Positions 51,752 to 61,224 are shown, numbered from the stretch's first letter. The stretch is 64,000 nucleotides of DNA from Lentisphaeria bacterium (GCA_017646015.1 JAGCNI010000069.1:33849-97848), one strand, 5' to 3'. Translations and numbers: made by a program. Notes: generated by a model from the letters alone, not told the origin.

Positions 51752-52654
51752 ATGGCTATTGTAAAAAAATACGAATCGACGGCAAGACTCGGAGAGATCA
51801 GTATTGAATCGCAGAATCATCCGACACTGACTCCGGCTTCACCTTTTGATATGATCGTTGAATATGGTTCCGGTCCACAGCCTGAACTGAAAGGGGATGT
51901 CCATTACTGTTTGCAATTGTCCATGGTTCTCGCCGGTTCTGCCGAGGTCGTTTGCGGTGACAGCCGGAGGATCTACCGCAAAAATGAAGTTTGGTGGACT
52001 ATGTGCTGGGAACCTCATGCGTTCCGTCTTCTTTCCCGCCGCAATGTGATCCTCACGGTCAATATCAATATTGATACTCTCGGAAGTGTCGGTCCCTGTT
52101 CCGATGCAGACTGGCTTGCTCCTTTTACTGTCGCTCCGGAAAAACGCTATTGTCCGAAAACTCCCGCAGAACATCAGGTAATGCAGTCTATCAGCAGAAA
52201 ATTATTTCATTTGAATACGGTCCGTCCTCAGAATTGGAAAACACACAGTTGGCTCCTGATCCATCAGTTGATCCTGCAGGCAACTGAAGCCATTGAAAAA
52301 GAACCGCAGAACCTGATGAACAATACTTCTTTGAACAGCGATATGAGTCGTATCCAACAAGCAGTTCATCTGGTGCGGACAAAAGCCATTCCTCCTTCGC
52401 TCGGCGAGGCTGCCGCCGCATGTTCTTTGAGCGTCAGCCGTTTTTCTGTACTCTTCTCTTCGGTGATGGGGGTCAGTTATGGTCAATTTGCTCTGCGGGT
52501 ACGTCTTTCCAAGGCTGCAAATGATGTGAAAAGCGGATTCTTCACCCTCAATGAAATTGCAGAACGGCATGGTTTCTGTGATGCAAGCAGTTTCTGCAAT
52601 GCTTTTAAAAAGATTTATCGCTGTACGCCCAACGAATTCAAGCTCAGACGCTGA
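51752..52654 (+). CDS. AraC-family transcriptional regulator
   Basis: A 300-residue regulator with an N-terminal cupin-type sensor (HYCLQLSMVLAGSAEVVCGDS, WWTMCWEPHAFRLL) and a C-terminal AraC DNA-binding domain (GEAAAACSLSVSRFSVLFSSV, LNEIAERHGFCDASSFCNAF, FKKIYRCTPNEFK). It is divergent from the DegT aminotransferase gene and is the likely regulator of the second catabolic cluster (45710-51431). The inducer is unknown. Confidence 0.9.
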   Translation: MAIVKKYESTARLGEISIESQNHPTLTPASPFDMIVEYGSGPQPELKGDVHYCLQLSMVLAGSAEVVCGDSRRIYRKNEVWWTMCWEPHAFRLLSRRNVILTVNINIDTLGSVGPCSDADWLAPFTVAPEKRYCPKTPAEHQVMQSISRKLFHLNTVRPQNWKTHSWLLIHQLILQATEAIEKEPQNLMNNTSLNSDMSRIQQAVHLVRTKAIPPSLGEAAAACSLSVSRFSVLFSSVMGVSYGQFALRVRLSKAANDVKSGFFTLNEIAERHGFCDASSFCNAFKKIYRCTPNEFKLRR

Positions 52655-52663
52655 ATTATTTTT

Positions 52664-54163
52664 TTATTTCAACGGGATGATTTTGAAAAGACAGTAATCT
52701 TCCTGAGCCGGGAAGAACGATACCGGTTCGGTCATATACACCGGAATCACTTTGAAATCGTGGAATCCCCGGGCAAGTTTCTGTTGGGTGATTTGATAAA
52801 AACGGAGCATTTCAACATGGAACATCAGATAGAATTCCTGTTTTGAACCTTGTGCATAATAGTGCAGAACCGCATCATTCAGCATGGCGGGGATCTGTCC
52901 TTTCCGCTTGTAAACACGATAACGTTGATTGGTCTGCGGATGGATCAACTGATGATCCGGCAGATATGCAGTCAAAGTGGAGGAAATAATGTCGGCGGGA
53001 AAAGTGATGATCCGGGCATTCCGCGGAACTTTCTGTTCAATGTATGCTGCCATTTTTTCCTGATTGGAAAACGGATATTTTATATCGTTTCTGACCATGA
53101 TCCAACTGTCCGGAAACGTCATGAGTGAGAGAATCGAAATGCAAATGCCAGCCAGGGGCATCATTTTACGATTCAATTCTTTCCCTGTTTTTCTGTCCGG
53201 TATCTGACTCAGACAGAATACCAGCAGGAGGAAAGGCATATAACCTCTGTGCATCAACATCGGATAGACCAGAACCGCCATCAGAATCATCCAGAGATTT
53301 CCCCCGAGCCAGATCCATACCATTCTGCGTCTGGTTTTCCAGAGAACGGCAAGACCGCCCAGGAGGGCTGCCCAATAAAACAATCCGGAAAGGGCGGGAT
53401 TCATTCCCCAGTTCAAAGTGATTTGACGTTTGAGAGGAAGTTCACATATTACATTCCCCATTTCCCGGAAAATCTCTTTCCCGAAAAATTCCTGAAAAGT
53501 TCGTGGAACAACCGATGATTCACCGACTGCCGGAAGAACCATCAGAAAAGCTCCGAGAGCAAAAAGAACCATCAGAAATGGCGGAATCAGAATTTTTTTC
53601 CAACGGAGTTTCCATGGGATGTTCCGGGTATGATACATCAGATCCCAGGTGAAGAATAAGCCCAGCATTCCCGCAAGTCCTGCCATATAGGAATGAATGT
53701 AGAGCAGAAAAAGAATCGCAAAACTGTACCCGAACGGATGTTTCAGCCGTACAGGATAGAGGGCTGTCAGCCATCCCAGAGCCAATGGCAGGAGCGCATA
53801 GGGACGTGCCACAACCGGGAAATAGTAGAGGATCGGGCAGGATAAGACAAAAAAGATTTTGCTCCAGAGCGGTAATTTTGCGTAGCGGATAAAAAGACAG
53901 ATCCCCGCAGTACACAGTCCCCAGGCAATGAGATTCAACGCAAATACCGGCGCACCGGCAGCTGCAAAAGGACGCAGAATAAAATGCCATAACGCAAAAT
54001 GTCCATCATAACGCATCCAGTAAATGATCTGAAAAAATCCCAGTTCCCGTGCAAGTGTCCACGCATGGAGTTCATCTTCCCACGGTTCATGGTGAAATAG
54101 GATCGCCAAAGTGAGAACTGCATATACGATCCCGAGTAACCAGAGAATTTTTTTCCTGTCCAT
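52664..54163 (-). CDS. GT-C type membrane glycosyltransferase
   Basis: A 499-residue polytopic membrane protein with about ten to twelve hydrophobic segments. After the first one the outward loop carries HHEPWEDELHAWTLAREL, the acidic motif expected of lipid-linked-sugar (GT-C, ArnT/PMT-like) transferases, followed by MRYDGHFALWHFILRP; a soluble periplasmic C-terminal part of about 130 residues follows. Its acceptor is unknown; placement in a run starting with lpxA suggests envelope glycans. ATG 54163 was chosen over an upstream TTG. It follows the MFS gene by 16 bases. Confidence 0.75.
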   Translation of the reverse strand: MDRKKILWLLGIVYAVLTLAILFHHEPWEDELHAWTLARELGFFQIIYWMRYDGHFALWHFILRPFAAAGAPVFALNLIAWGLCTAGICLFIRYAKLPLWSKIFFVLSCPILYYFPVVARPYALLPLALGWLTALYPVRLKHPFGYSFAILFLLYIHSYMAGLAGMLGLFFTWDLMYHTRNIPWKLRWKKILIPPFLMVLFALGAFLMVLPAVGESSVVPRTFQEFFGKEIFREMGNVICELPLKRQITLNWGMNPALSGLFYWAALLGGLAVLWKTRRRMVWIWLGGNLWMILMAVLVYPMLMHRGYMPFLLLVFCLSQIPDRKTGKELNRKMMPLAGICISILSLMTFPDSWIMVRNDIKYPFSNQEKMAAYIEQKVPRNARIITFPADIISSTLTAYLPDHQLIHPQTNQRYRVYKRKGQIPAMLNDAVLHYYAQGSKQEFYLMFHVEMLRFYQITQQKLARGFHDFKVIPVYMTEPVSFFPAQEDYCLFKIIPLK

Positions 54164-54179
54164 GATTTTGCGCCCTCTG

Positions 54180-55457
54180 TTATTTGGTTCCAATCAACTC
54201 TCCACTGATATTTTTGCCGAATGTTTCACGGGTTCTGAGACAAAGATACAGCATGGGCAGAACCAGCAGCAGAATGAATCCCCAAAGCAGCAGATAGGCT
54301 TGCGGCGGATAATGGATCACTCCGGATTGCTGAACTTTGGCACTTGTCCGGAAAAGATCCAACAGGATCCCGGCGGTCAGGGAGAAGAGAGCGATCACAA
54401 TATTCCCGCTGAAGTTGCCTACTCCTACCACCAACGCTGTATTTTCTTCCGGATTATATTCTTTGACTGTTGCCGTGAATATCCCTGAAAAACCATATCC
54501 CGACGCCATCATATAAAAAGCAATGGCAAAGACCCACAACGGCGCATGAAACAGGATCCCGCAAATCAGCATGATACTGCTCAATAACTGAAATACAGCA
54601 CTCAGGACGATAAACGGTTTGCGGCGGTTGCCGATCCAATAACTGACTGTTCCGATCAGACACATTTCAACCAGTGTGATCACGGAACAGATGAAGATCA
54701 CATTGGCAGCTTCCGCAGAGCTGCATCCGGTCACATCTTCCATAAATTTTTTCCCGATCACTCCCTGCACAAAAAAGAAGATCGCCATATTGCATGCCAT
54801 GCAATAATATAATTTGATGCAGGACTGATTTTTGAATACCGCAAAATAAGTCTTCGGATGGATGGATACCGGTTGTACAGCAGGACGTTTTGTCCGGAGA
54901 AAACAAATGAAAAATCCTGTCAGAAGAATTCCCAGAGCCACCGCTGTGATCCCGAATACAGGTCGCCAGGAATAGTGTTCGCAGAAATATACAAGCGGTC
55001 TTGTGGACAAGATACTGCCAGTGTATGTCATCAGATAGACCAGTCCCATGACAACCGCAAAATATTTTTCGGGAAAGATCCGTGTGATTTCTTTGACCAC
55101 ACTCAGATAGATCAATCCTCCCCCCAGTCCGACCAGAATTCGGCTGGAGATCAATGCCGGTACACTTTTACTCATCACAAATAACGCAGAACCTGCCAGC
55201 AGTGTGGAGGCTCCCACCAGAAGAACTCGCATCCCGCCGTATTTATCAGTCAGCGGTCCGATCAGAAGCATATCCATCGCATAGACTGTTGTAAAGGCGA
55301 TCCCCAATGCGGAAATCACGCCGGCACTGGTTTGAAAATCAGCCTGGAGCATATCAAAAACTGATCCCGGTACACCTGTCCGGATCAGAGAACTGATGCA
55401 ATAGATCCCAAGCATGAAGATCATCGTGAATAGGGTGAGCAGTGAAAATTTTTTCAT
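54180..55457 (-). CDS. MFS transporter
   Basis: A 425-residue major facilitator protein with about twelve membrane helices. Features: GPLTDKYGGMRVLL in the loop between helices 2 and 3 (the conserved G..D+.G+R motif), SRILVGLGGGLIYLSVVKEI in helix 4, and a large central loop with FLRTKRPAVQ. General look is that of anion or sugar-phosphate/organic solute porters; the substrate is not determined. It lies 3 bases after cca and is followed by the glycosyltransferase. Confidence 0.88.
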   Translation of the reverse strand: MKKFSLLTLFTMIFMLGIYCISSLIRTGVPGSVFDMLQADFQTSAGVISALGIAFTTVYAMDMLLIGPLTDKYGGMRVLLVGASTLLAGSALFVMSKSVPALISSRILVGLGGGLIYLSVVKEITRIFPEKYFAVVMGLVYLMTYTGSILSTRPLVYFCEHYSWRPVFGITAVALGILLTGFFICFLRTKRPAVQPVSIHPKTYFAVFKNQSCIKLYYCMACNMAIFFFVQGVIGKKFMEDVTGCSSAEAANVIFICSVITLVEMCLIGTVSYWIGNRRKPFIVLSAVFQLLSSIMLICGILFHAPLWVFAIAFYMMASGYGFSGIFTATVKEYNPEENTALVVGVGNFSGNIVIALFSLTAGILLDLFRTSAKVQQSGVIHYPPQAYLLLWGFILLLVLPMLYLCLRTRETFGKNISGELIGTK

Positions 55458-55460
55458 GAT

Positions 55461-56846
55461 TCAGTCTTTTCCTGTTGTATCGATTTTTTTCTTTGCAATC
55501 CATTCGCAAATGAGGTCAAGAGCCTGCTGTTTTCCGGAGATTTTACCATCCAGCTGAAGATCCCGTATTTGATTCAACCATCTTCCCATCAGTGGACCTG
55601 GACGCAGCCCCAGTTTCAGAAGATCATTGCCATTCAACAATGGCTGCGGCAACTCTGTCATATTGGCGTTTTTCAGTTCAGTGATCTTATCCAGCAGCCA
55701 GATGTAATTATCCAGAAAACCATGACAGCCGATACAGTCCAGTCTGTGCAATTCCAGTTCTAACGGAAAATTCGGATCCGCGATCATTTTACGCCATTTA
55801 TTCGGACGCATCCGCTGGACTGCCGCAAAACGCATGTGATTCCGTACTGCCAGTGTAACACTCTGGATCATGGTACTTGAAAATTTCAACCGGCGCATGA
55901 TCTGTTCTGTCAGATCGGCTCCCAGGTCTTCATGCCCGTAAAAATGCGGAGTACCGTCTTCCGCAAAACGTTGGGTCGCAGGTTTGCCGACATCATGCAG
56001 CAATACCGCCCAGGCAATCGCAGGGGAGGGGACTGCTATATGGGTCAACATCAGCATCGTATGTTCAAATACATCGCCTTCCGGATGATATTTCGGCGGC
56101 TGTTCCACTCCACGATACGCTTCGACTTCCGGCAGAATCACTTTCAGTATCCCCAATTCCGAAAGCAGCCGCAGAGAACGGTCCGGAGTAACTCCGCATA
56201 ACATGGAACTCAATTCTTCCCGGATCCGTTCAACAGAAAGCAGAGATAATTTTTCAGCCAGTTCCCGGATCGCCTGAGCGGTATCATATTCCAATTCAAA
56301 TCCGAACCGGACAGTAAAGCGGACCGCCCGGAGCATCCGCAGATAATCTTCCGAAAAACGCTGTCGAGCCGGACCGATCGTTCTGATTACTCCGCGTTTC
56401 AAATCTTCCATCCCGCCGATGTAATCCAGAATACACTGTTCTTCCGGATCGTAAAGCAGGGCATTGATCGTAAAATCCCGCCGGGACACATCTTCCTGCG
56501 GCGTCTTGCTGTAACGCAATGTTTCCGGACGGCGTCCGTCCATATAATCGCGTTCCTCCCGGTAGGTGGCAACTTCAAAATTCATATTGTTGCAGACCAC
56601 TGTCACAACTCCGAATGAGGCTCCCAAAGGAATCGTTTTTTCAAACAGTGTCATGATCTCTTCCGGTACTGCCGAGGTGGTGATATCAAAATCTTTCGGC
56701 GTTTTTCCGCAATACATATCCCGGACAGCTCCGCCGACAATATATGCGGTAAAGCCGGCAGAACGGAGTTTTTTAACGATTTCTGTGGCAGTATCAAATG
56801 CTTCCGATGTAAAATCCGGTGAAAAATGTTTTTGAATCAAATTCAT
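55461..56846 (-). CDS. cca: CCA tRNA nucleotidyltransferase
   Basis: Adds or repairs the 3' CCA of tRNAs, class II type. The 461 residues contain IVGGAVRDMYCGKTPKDFD (nucleotidyltransferase motif with the metal Asp pair), RRDFTINALLYDPEEQ, DPxRMLRA-like EDYLRMLRAVRFTVRFGF, ERIREEL, then an HD domain (FEHTMLMLTHI, LLHDVGKPAT, FYGHEDLGADL). The HD domain suggests additional phosphatase/phosphodiesterase repair activity. Member of the lpxA-headed leftward run, 9 bases after purU. Confidence 0.94.
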   Translation of the reverse strand: MNLIQKHFSPDFTSEAFDTATEIVKKLRSAGFTAYIVGGAVRDMYCGKTPKDFDITTSAVPEEIMTLFEKTIPLGASFGVVTVVCNNMNFEVATYREERDYMDGRRPETLRYSKTPQEDVSRRDFTINALLYDPEEQCILDYIGGMEDLKRGVIRTIGPARQRFSEDYLRMLRAVRFTVRFGFELEYDTAQAIRELAEKLSLLSVERIREELSSMLCGVTPDRSLRLLSELGILKVILPEVEAYRGVEQPPKYHPEGDVFEHTMLMLTHIAVPSPAIAWAVLLHDVGKPATQRFAEDGTPHFYGHEDLGADLTEQIMRRLKFSSTMIQSVTLAVRNHMRFAAVQRMRPNKWRKMIADPNFPLELELHRLDCIGCHGFLDNYIWLLDKITELKNANMTELPQPLLNGNDLLKLGLRPGPLMGRWLNQIRDLQLDGKISGKQQALDLICEWIAKKKIDTTGKD

Positions 56847-56855
56847 CCCGTTTCC

Positions 56856-57710
56856 TTATTTGGAGAATACGATCGTTCTTCTGCCGGAAAGAATGATACG
56901 GTGTTCCAGATGGGCACGGACAGCTCTTGTCAGAACACGCCGTTCAATATCTTTTCCGATCCGTTTGAGATCATCCGGTTCAGATTCGTGTGTGATCCGT
57001 TCCACATCCTGTTCAATGATGGGGCCTTCATCCAGTTCCGGTGTTGCATAATGGGCGGTCGCTCCAATCATTTTTACGCCGCGATCCCAAGCTCTGAGAT
57101 AGGGATTCCCCCCTTGAAATGCAGGAAGAAACGCATGATGGATATTGATGATCTTATGCGGAAATTCATTGATGAAACGATCCGACAGAATTTGCATATA
57201 GCGGGCAAGAACCACAAGATCAATATGGTGACGGTGCAGCAATTCAATGATCTGTTCCTCCTGAGCCGCTTTGTTTCCGTTGACAGGAAAACAATAGTAC
57301 GGGACTTTGAAACGGGCGGCAACTTCCTCCAACTGCGGGTGATTGCTGATGATCAAAGGAATTTCGCAGGGAAGATCTTTTTCATCCTGTGCATGCATCA
57401 GTAAGTCATAAAGACAGTGTGATGTGCGGGAGACCATAATGGCAATACGCTGAGGCTCATCCGAATAATGAATACTGTACTGTAATTTCAGGGGCGCAGC
57501 AAATTCACTGAACATCTCTTCCAGCTGATGCCGGGTAATCGGCATTTCTGTAATGTCCATGCAGACACGCATGAAGTACAGATTCTGACGGTTGTCAGTA
57601 TATTGCTGACAGTGCAGAATATTGAAGTTCTGCTGATAGAAGAAAGTGGAAATTCCGGAGAGCAATCCTTTCCGGTCCTGAGAGCAAATCAGAAATACAG
57701 CTTGTTTCAT
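56856..57710 (-). CDS. purU: Formyltetrahydrofolate deformylase
   Basis: Hydrolyses 10-formyl-THF to formate and THF, feeding formate to PurT or balancing one-carbon pools. The 284 residues have an N-terminal ACT domain (AVFLICSQDRKGLLSGISTFFY) and a C-terminal formyltransferase fold with IAIMVSRTSHCLYDLL, IINIHHAFLPAFQGGNPY (catalytic Asn-His), TAHYATPELDEGPIIEQ (catalytic Asp). Sits between the kinase gene (49-base gap) and cca (9-base gap). Confidence 0.95.
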   Translation of the reverse strand: MKQAVFLICSQDRKGLLSGISTFFYQQNFNILHCQQYTDNRQNLYFMRVCMDITEMPITRHQLEEMFSEFAAPLKLQYSIHYSDEPQRIAIMVSRTSHCLYDLLMHAQDEKDLPCEIPLIISNHPQLEEVAARFKVPYYCFPVNGNKAAQEEQIIELLHRHHIDLVVLARYMQILSDRFINEFPHKIINIHHAFLPAFQGGNPYLRAWDRGVKMIGATAHYATPELDEGPIIEQDVERITHESEPDDLKRIGKDIERRVLTRAVRAHLEHRIILSGRRTIVFSK

Positions 57711-57759
57711 GAAAAATCCTGTTCTTTTCAGTTGTATGATAAAATTTTGATTTTAATCG

Positions 57760-59217
57760 TTATTGATTGTCTTGCGGCAGAGATCGTTGTAATTCAAGTT
57801 TCAGTCTGGCATTTTCCGCCCGTGCATTCCGGAGAGATTGGAGCAGAGTTCGTTTTTCATATTTGAGCCGGCGTAATTCAGCTCTGTCGATCATGGCACG
57901 GATTCTTTCCAATAACAGAAGTTGGATCCGGTTGGTCGGTTTCCCGAATTCCGTGATGATTTTTTCCCCTTCCTCCCGGATATTCTGCAACGGCAGTGTA
58001 TCATCATTTGCCAATCGTGAGAAATAGGCGATCTGACGGTTCAATTTGACTTCCGCCGAAACTCCGACCGGTGTACTTCCGTACAGATACAACGTGAGAG
58101 TGATCGCAAGAGCGATTGCCACGGGGATCATAAACAGGGCTAATCTTGAAAATTTTCCCAACGAACGGAGTTTTTTTTCCAGTTTCCGCACTTTTTCCCG
58201 GGAATGAAAAGATTCACGCTGAATATCATAATCCAATTTCCGCACTGAAACCGTATGTACATCCGGGACCAACATCTTGTCCGGAGCCGTATGCTGACGT
58301 ACTTTCCAAATCGCAGAAAGCAGTTCTTCCATATTCTGAAAACGTTCCTCCGGCTTTTTCTCCATCATCTTTTTGACCAGCTTGCTGACATTGGGCGGAA
58401 TATCCAGTCCTTCCAGTTTGTCAAGCGCAACCGCTTCTTCTTCCATGTGCAAATATGCCAGTGTCCGGAGAGACATGGAATCAAAAGGAAGCTGTCCGGA
58501 TAACATCTGATACAGTGTCACTCCCAGTGAATAGATGTCACAACGGGGATCCGGTTTGGAGCCGGTGAATAATTCCGGAGCCATATAAAACGGTGTTCCG
58601 GAGATGTCAGAATCTTCTTGCCAGTCACTTTCATGGATCGAGAGACCGAGGTCTGTGATCTTCACGATCCCCTCATCGGTCAGCATGATATTATCCGGCT
58701 TGATATCCCGATGGATCAATTTGTATTCATCCCAGACATAGTGCAACGCTTCCGCTGCCTGTTGGATAATATGCAGTGATTCATCCACCGGCATTCTTTT
58801 TTCCCGCAGAATACGGTCTTTGACACTGCCGCCGGAAATATAATTCATTGCCATATAACAGATGCCGTCTTCTTCGCCGACAGCAAAAGATTGTATCAGA
58901 TTGATATGACTGAGAGAGGCAGCGGCCCTGGCTTCATGCAGAAAATTCCGGATCCCGCATTCTGTTGTGTATTCCGGTGAAAGAATTTTCAACGCAACTG
59001 TTCTGTCCAGAGAAAGCTGGGTCGCAAGATAAACAGCTCCGATTGAACCTTCTCCGATTTTGGATTTGATCAGAAAATCTCCGATAATACATCCTTCCTG
59101 AAAACGGGAGGGCGGAACGACCACTTCACGGGAACAACCCGGACATGAAACTTTATATCCCCGGAAAGAATCATCTGCCGTTACGGCGTAATAACAGAAT
59201 GGACACCGGAAACGCAT
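57760..59217 (-). CDS. Membrane Ser/Thr protein kinase with N-terminal zinc ribbon
   Basis: A 485-residue Hanks-type kinase. Residues 5-28 hold a CxxC...CxxC zinc ribbon (C5, C8, C25, C28). The kinase domain spans about 48-315: GEGSIGAVYLA, VALKIL, HRDIKPDNIMLT, TDLGLS (Leu in place of Phe of DFG), GTPFYMAPELF, DIYSLGVTLYQML. One membrane helix lies at about 365-385 (LALFMIPVAIALAITLTLYL), and the C-terminus is charged and probably coiled coil. Motifs needed for activity are intact. In the lpxA run, 8 bases after the HAD gene. Targets unknown. Confidence 0.92.
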   Translation of the reverse strand: MRFRCPFCYYAVTADDSFRGYKVSCPGCSREVVVPPSRFQEGCIIGDFLIKSKIGEGSIGAVYLATQLSLDRTVALKILSPEYTTECGIRNFLHEARAAASLSHINLIQSFAVGEEDGICYMAMNYISGGSVKDRILREKRMPVDESLHIIQQAAEALHYVWDEYKLIHRDIKPDNIMLTDEGIVKITDLGLSIHESDWQEDSDISGTPFYMAPELFTGSKPDPRCDIYSLGVTLYQMLSGQLPFDSMSLRTLAYLHMEEEAVALDKLEGLDIPPNVSKLVKKMMEKKPEERFQNMEELLSAIWKVRQHTAPDKMLVPDVHTVSVRKLDYDIQRESFHSREKVRKLEKKLRSLGKFSRLALFMIPVAIALAITLTLYLYGSTPVGVSAEVKLNRQIAYFSRLANDDTLPLQNIREEGEKIITEFGKPTNRIQLLLLERIRAMIDRAELRRLKYEKRTLLQSLRNARAENARLKLELQRSLPQDNQ

Positions 59218-59225
59218 ACGCCTCC

Positions 59226-60014
59226 TTACTGCTCCAGAGCAGTTGTCAATTCATCCAACCCTCTCAATACATAACGGGGGCGGTATGCAAAATTTTTCAA
59301 ATCTTCCGGAGTGGTGACTCCACTGAGAACCAGAACCGTATCCACTTCCGCTTCCACTCCGGCAATAATATCTGTGTCCATACGGTCACCGATGATTACA
59401 GTGTCTCTGGAAGAGGCATTCAGGCGTTTGACGGCACGGCGCATCATCAGGGGATTGGGTTTTCCTACAAAATAGGCTTTCGTGCCTGTCGTCATTTCGA
59501 TGGGAGCGATCAATGAACCTGTGGCAGGTACGATCCCGCGTTCTGTCGGACCGGTCAGATCGGGATTGGTTCCGATCAGCCGCGCACCTTTGAAAATCAG
59601 CTCAACCGCTTTTTCGATCCGCTCATAACTGTAGGTCCGGGTCTCCCCTACAACGACATAGTCCGGCGAACTGTCATTCATTGTGATCCCTTTTTCATAC
59701 AGGGCATTATACAGCCCGGCTTCTCCGATGACAAATGCGGAACAGCCGGGATTCTGACGGGATAAAAATTCAGCAGTTGCAAGGGCACTGGTGTAGAAAT
59801 GTGATTCATCCACTTCCACACCCAGACGGAATAATTTTTCCGACAGCTCACGGGGAGTACGTTCACTGGAGTTTGTCAGAAACAGAAAATCTTTATGATT
59901 CTCTTTCAGCCAATGCACAAAATCACATGCACCCGGCAACAGCCGGTTGCCATGATAGACCACTCCATCCATATCCGAGATGAACGCATTTTTCTTTTTC
60001 AGTTCGCTGATCAT
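59226..60014 (-). CDS. HAD hydrolase, NagD-like
   Basis: A 262-residue HAD phosphatase of subclass IIA: motif I ISDMDGVVYHG with the nucleophile Asp at residue 14, motif II FLTNSSERTPRE, the cap region, K in YFVGKPNPLMM, and motif III TVIIGDRMDTDIIAG. NagD and relatives act on nucleotides or small phosphosugars such as phosphoglycolate. Placed 34 bases behind lpxA in the same run. Confidence 0.92.
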   Translation of the reverse strand: MISELKKKNAFISDMDGVVYHGNRLLPGACDFVHWLKENHKDFLFLTNSSERTPRELSEKLFRLGVEVDESHFYTSALATAEFLSRQNPGCSAFVIGEAGLYNALYEKGITMNDSSPDYVVVGETRTYSYERIEKAVELIFKGARLIGTNPDLTGPTERGIVPATGSLIAPIEMTTGTKAYFVGKPNPLMMRRAVKRLNASSRDTVIIGDRMDTDIIAGVEAEVDTVLVLSGVTTPEDLKNFAYRPRYVLRGLDELTTALEQ

Positions 60015-60048
60015 ATTTCCCTCGCATCTGCCTGATCTTCAAATGATC

Positions 60049-60849
60049 TCAGGAACGGCGTCCCCCGCGGTCTCCTGTCAGAATACCGCGTTTGGATGAT
60101 TTTACAAAATCAAGGAATTCAATCACTTCCGGGAGCTGCGGCAATTCTGCTTCCGCTTTTGCGATCGCATTGGAGATGCTGAGTCCCTGACGGAAGAAAA
60201 TATCATACAGTCCTTTGATCGCTTTGATCGTTTCCGGAGAGAATCCATTACGACGCAAGCCCACGATATTATATCCGCGGACACCGCCGTTACGACCGTC
60301 TCCGATCATGAACGGAGCAAGGTCCATGGAGATTTGGGATCCGCCGCTGAGAACTGCCATACGTCCGACCCGGCAGAACTGATGAACACCGGTCAAACCG
60401 GAGAGCAGACAGTTATCGCCGACCTGAACATGACCTGCGATTCCGGAGCACGGAACCATGATCACTTTATTGCCGACTTTGCAGTTGTGGGAAACATGGG
60501 CGTTTGCCATGAAGAAACAGCCGCTGCCGATTTCTGTCACACTGCCGGGCATGGTGCCGCGGTTGACTGTGACCCCTTCACGGAAACGGTTGTCGTTGCC
60601 GATGACAGTGTAAGAAACCTGAGTCGGATCATAGCTGTAATCTTCGGGATCAGTTCCGATGGAAGCAAACGGATAAATCGTATTATTGGTTCCGATTGTG
60701 GTGTGTGCACCGATCCGGCATTGTCCGAGAAGTTTTGTGCCTTCTCCGATTTTGACATCTTCTTCAATGACGCAAAAGGGACCGACTTCAACACTGTCTG
60801 CCAACTGGGCATCCGGTGCAACAACCGCTGATGGATGGATTTTTGCCAT
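60049..60849 (-). CDS. lpxA: UDP-N-acetylglucosamine acyltransferase
   Basis: First enzyme of lipid A synthesis: acylates UDP-GlcNAc from acyl-ACP. The 266 residues form a left-handed beta helix of hexapeptide repeats from IHPSAVVAPDAQL to about residue 190, with NRGTMPG, the catalytic His block MANAHVSHNCKVG, SGLTGVHQFCRVGRMA, and the helical C-terminal domain beginning GYNIVGLRRNGFSPETIKAIK. This identifies LpxA rather than LpxD. It heads the leftward run to 52664. A terminator of the preceding small gene lies just upstream. Confidence 0.95.
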   Translation of the reverse strand: MAKIHPSAVVAPDAQLADSVEVGPFCVIEEDVKIGEGTKLLGQCRIGAHTTIGTNNTIYPFASIGTDPEDYSYDPTQVSYTVIGNDNRFREGVTVNRGTMPGSVTEIGSGCFFMANAHVSHNCKVGNKVIMVPCSGIAGHVQVGDNCLLSGLTGVHQFCRVGRMAVLSGGSQISMDLAPFMIGDGRNGGVRGYNIVGLRRNGFSPETIKAIKGLYDIFFRQGLSISNAIAKAEAELPQLPEVIEFLDFVKSSKRGILTGDRGGRRS

Positions 60850-60895
60850 AATTCTAAATCCTTTATCTTCAACTCAAAAATAATAGCTGGATATA

Positions 60896-60920
60896 CAAAA
60901 AGGGCGGGGATATCCCCGCC
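60896..60920 (-). terminator. Terminator after the small basic protein gene
   Basis: A perfect stem GGCGGGGA/TCCCCGCC (60903-60910 with 60913-60920), followed on the minus strand by CCCTTTTT. It lies between the small gene and lpxA. Confidence 0.85.
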
Positions 60921-60927
60921 TTTCCTT

Positions 60928-61035
60928 TTATTTCTTTTTGGAGGGCTTCATCGCTGCCCGGGCTTTGGCTTTCAGTCTGTCCATATAGCGTTTATGACGG
61001 GCGCGTTTCTGAAGTTTGTTGTACTGTTTTCCCAT
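60928..61035 (-). CDS. Very small basic protein (35 residues)
   Basis: A 35-codon gene, MGKQYNKLQKRARHKR followed by YMDRLKAKARAAMKPSKKK. About half its residues are Lys or Arg, as in ribosome-bound or nucleic-acid-bound peptides. It is well supported as a gene: an AAGGAGTC ribosome site 6 bases before the ATG, its own candidate promoter at 61089-61116 and a near-perfect terminator after the stop. I do not recognise a named family; it may be one of the tiny basic proteins conserved in PVC bacteria. An RNA-binding role is inference from composition. Confidence 0.75.
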   Translation of the reverse strand: MGKQYNKLQKRARHKRYMDRLKAKARAAMKPSKKK

Positions 61036-61088
61036 GTTTGACTCCTTTATTTTTTATAGATTTGTTGATAAAACATGTTAAGGCTCTA

Positions 61089-61116
61089 AAGATAGCATTA
61101 TTTTTTATAAAATCAA
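61089..61116 (-). promoter_or_regulatory. Candidate promoter of the small basic protein gene
   Basis: Minus-strand TTGATT (61116-61111) and TATCTT (61094-61089) with a 16-base spacer, 53 bases before the start. Confidence 0.4.
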
Positions 61117-61162
61117 GTCTCGCATTGATCTTTTTTCTCTTTTTACGCTGTTTTTAGAGTTT

Positions 61163-61212
61163 GAAAGCCGGAATGATCCATCATTTCTGCACTGGCAGGG
61201 GATTTTTCCGGC
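61163..61212 (-). terminator. Possible terminator after the TIM-barrel isomerase gene
   Basis: GCCGGAA (61167-61173) pairs with TTCCGGC (61206-61212) across a 32-base loop, followed by TTTC on the minus strand. The long loop makes this uncertain. Confidence 0.35.
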
Positions 61213-61224
61213 ATTTCTGATTTT

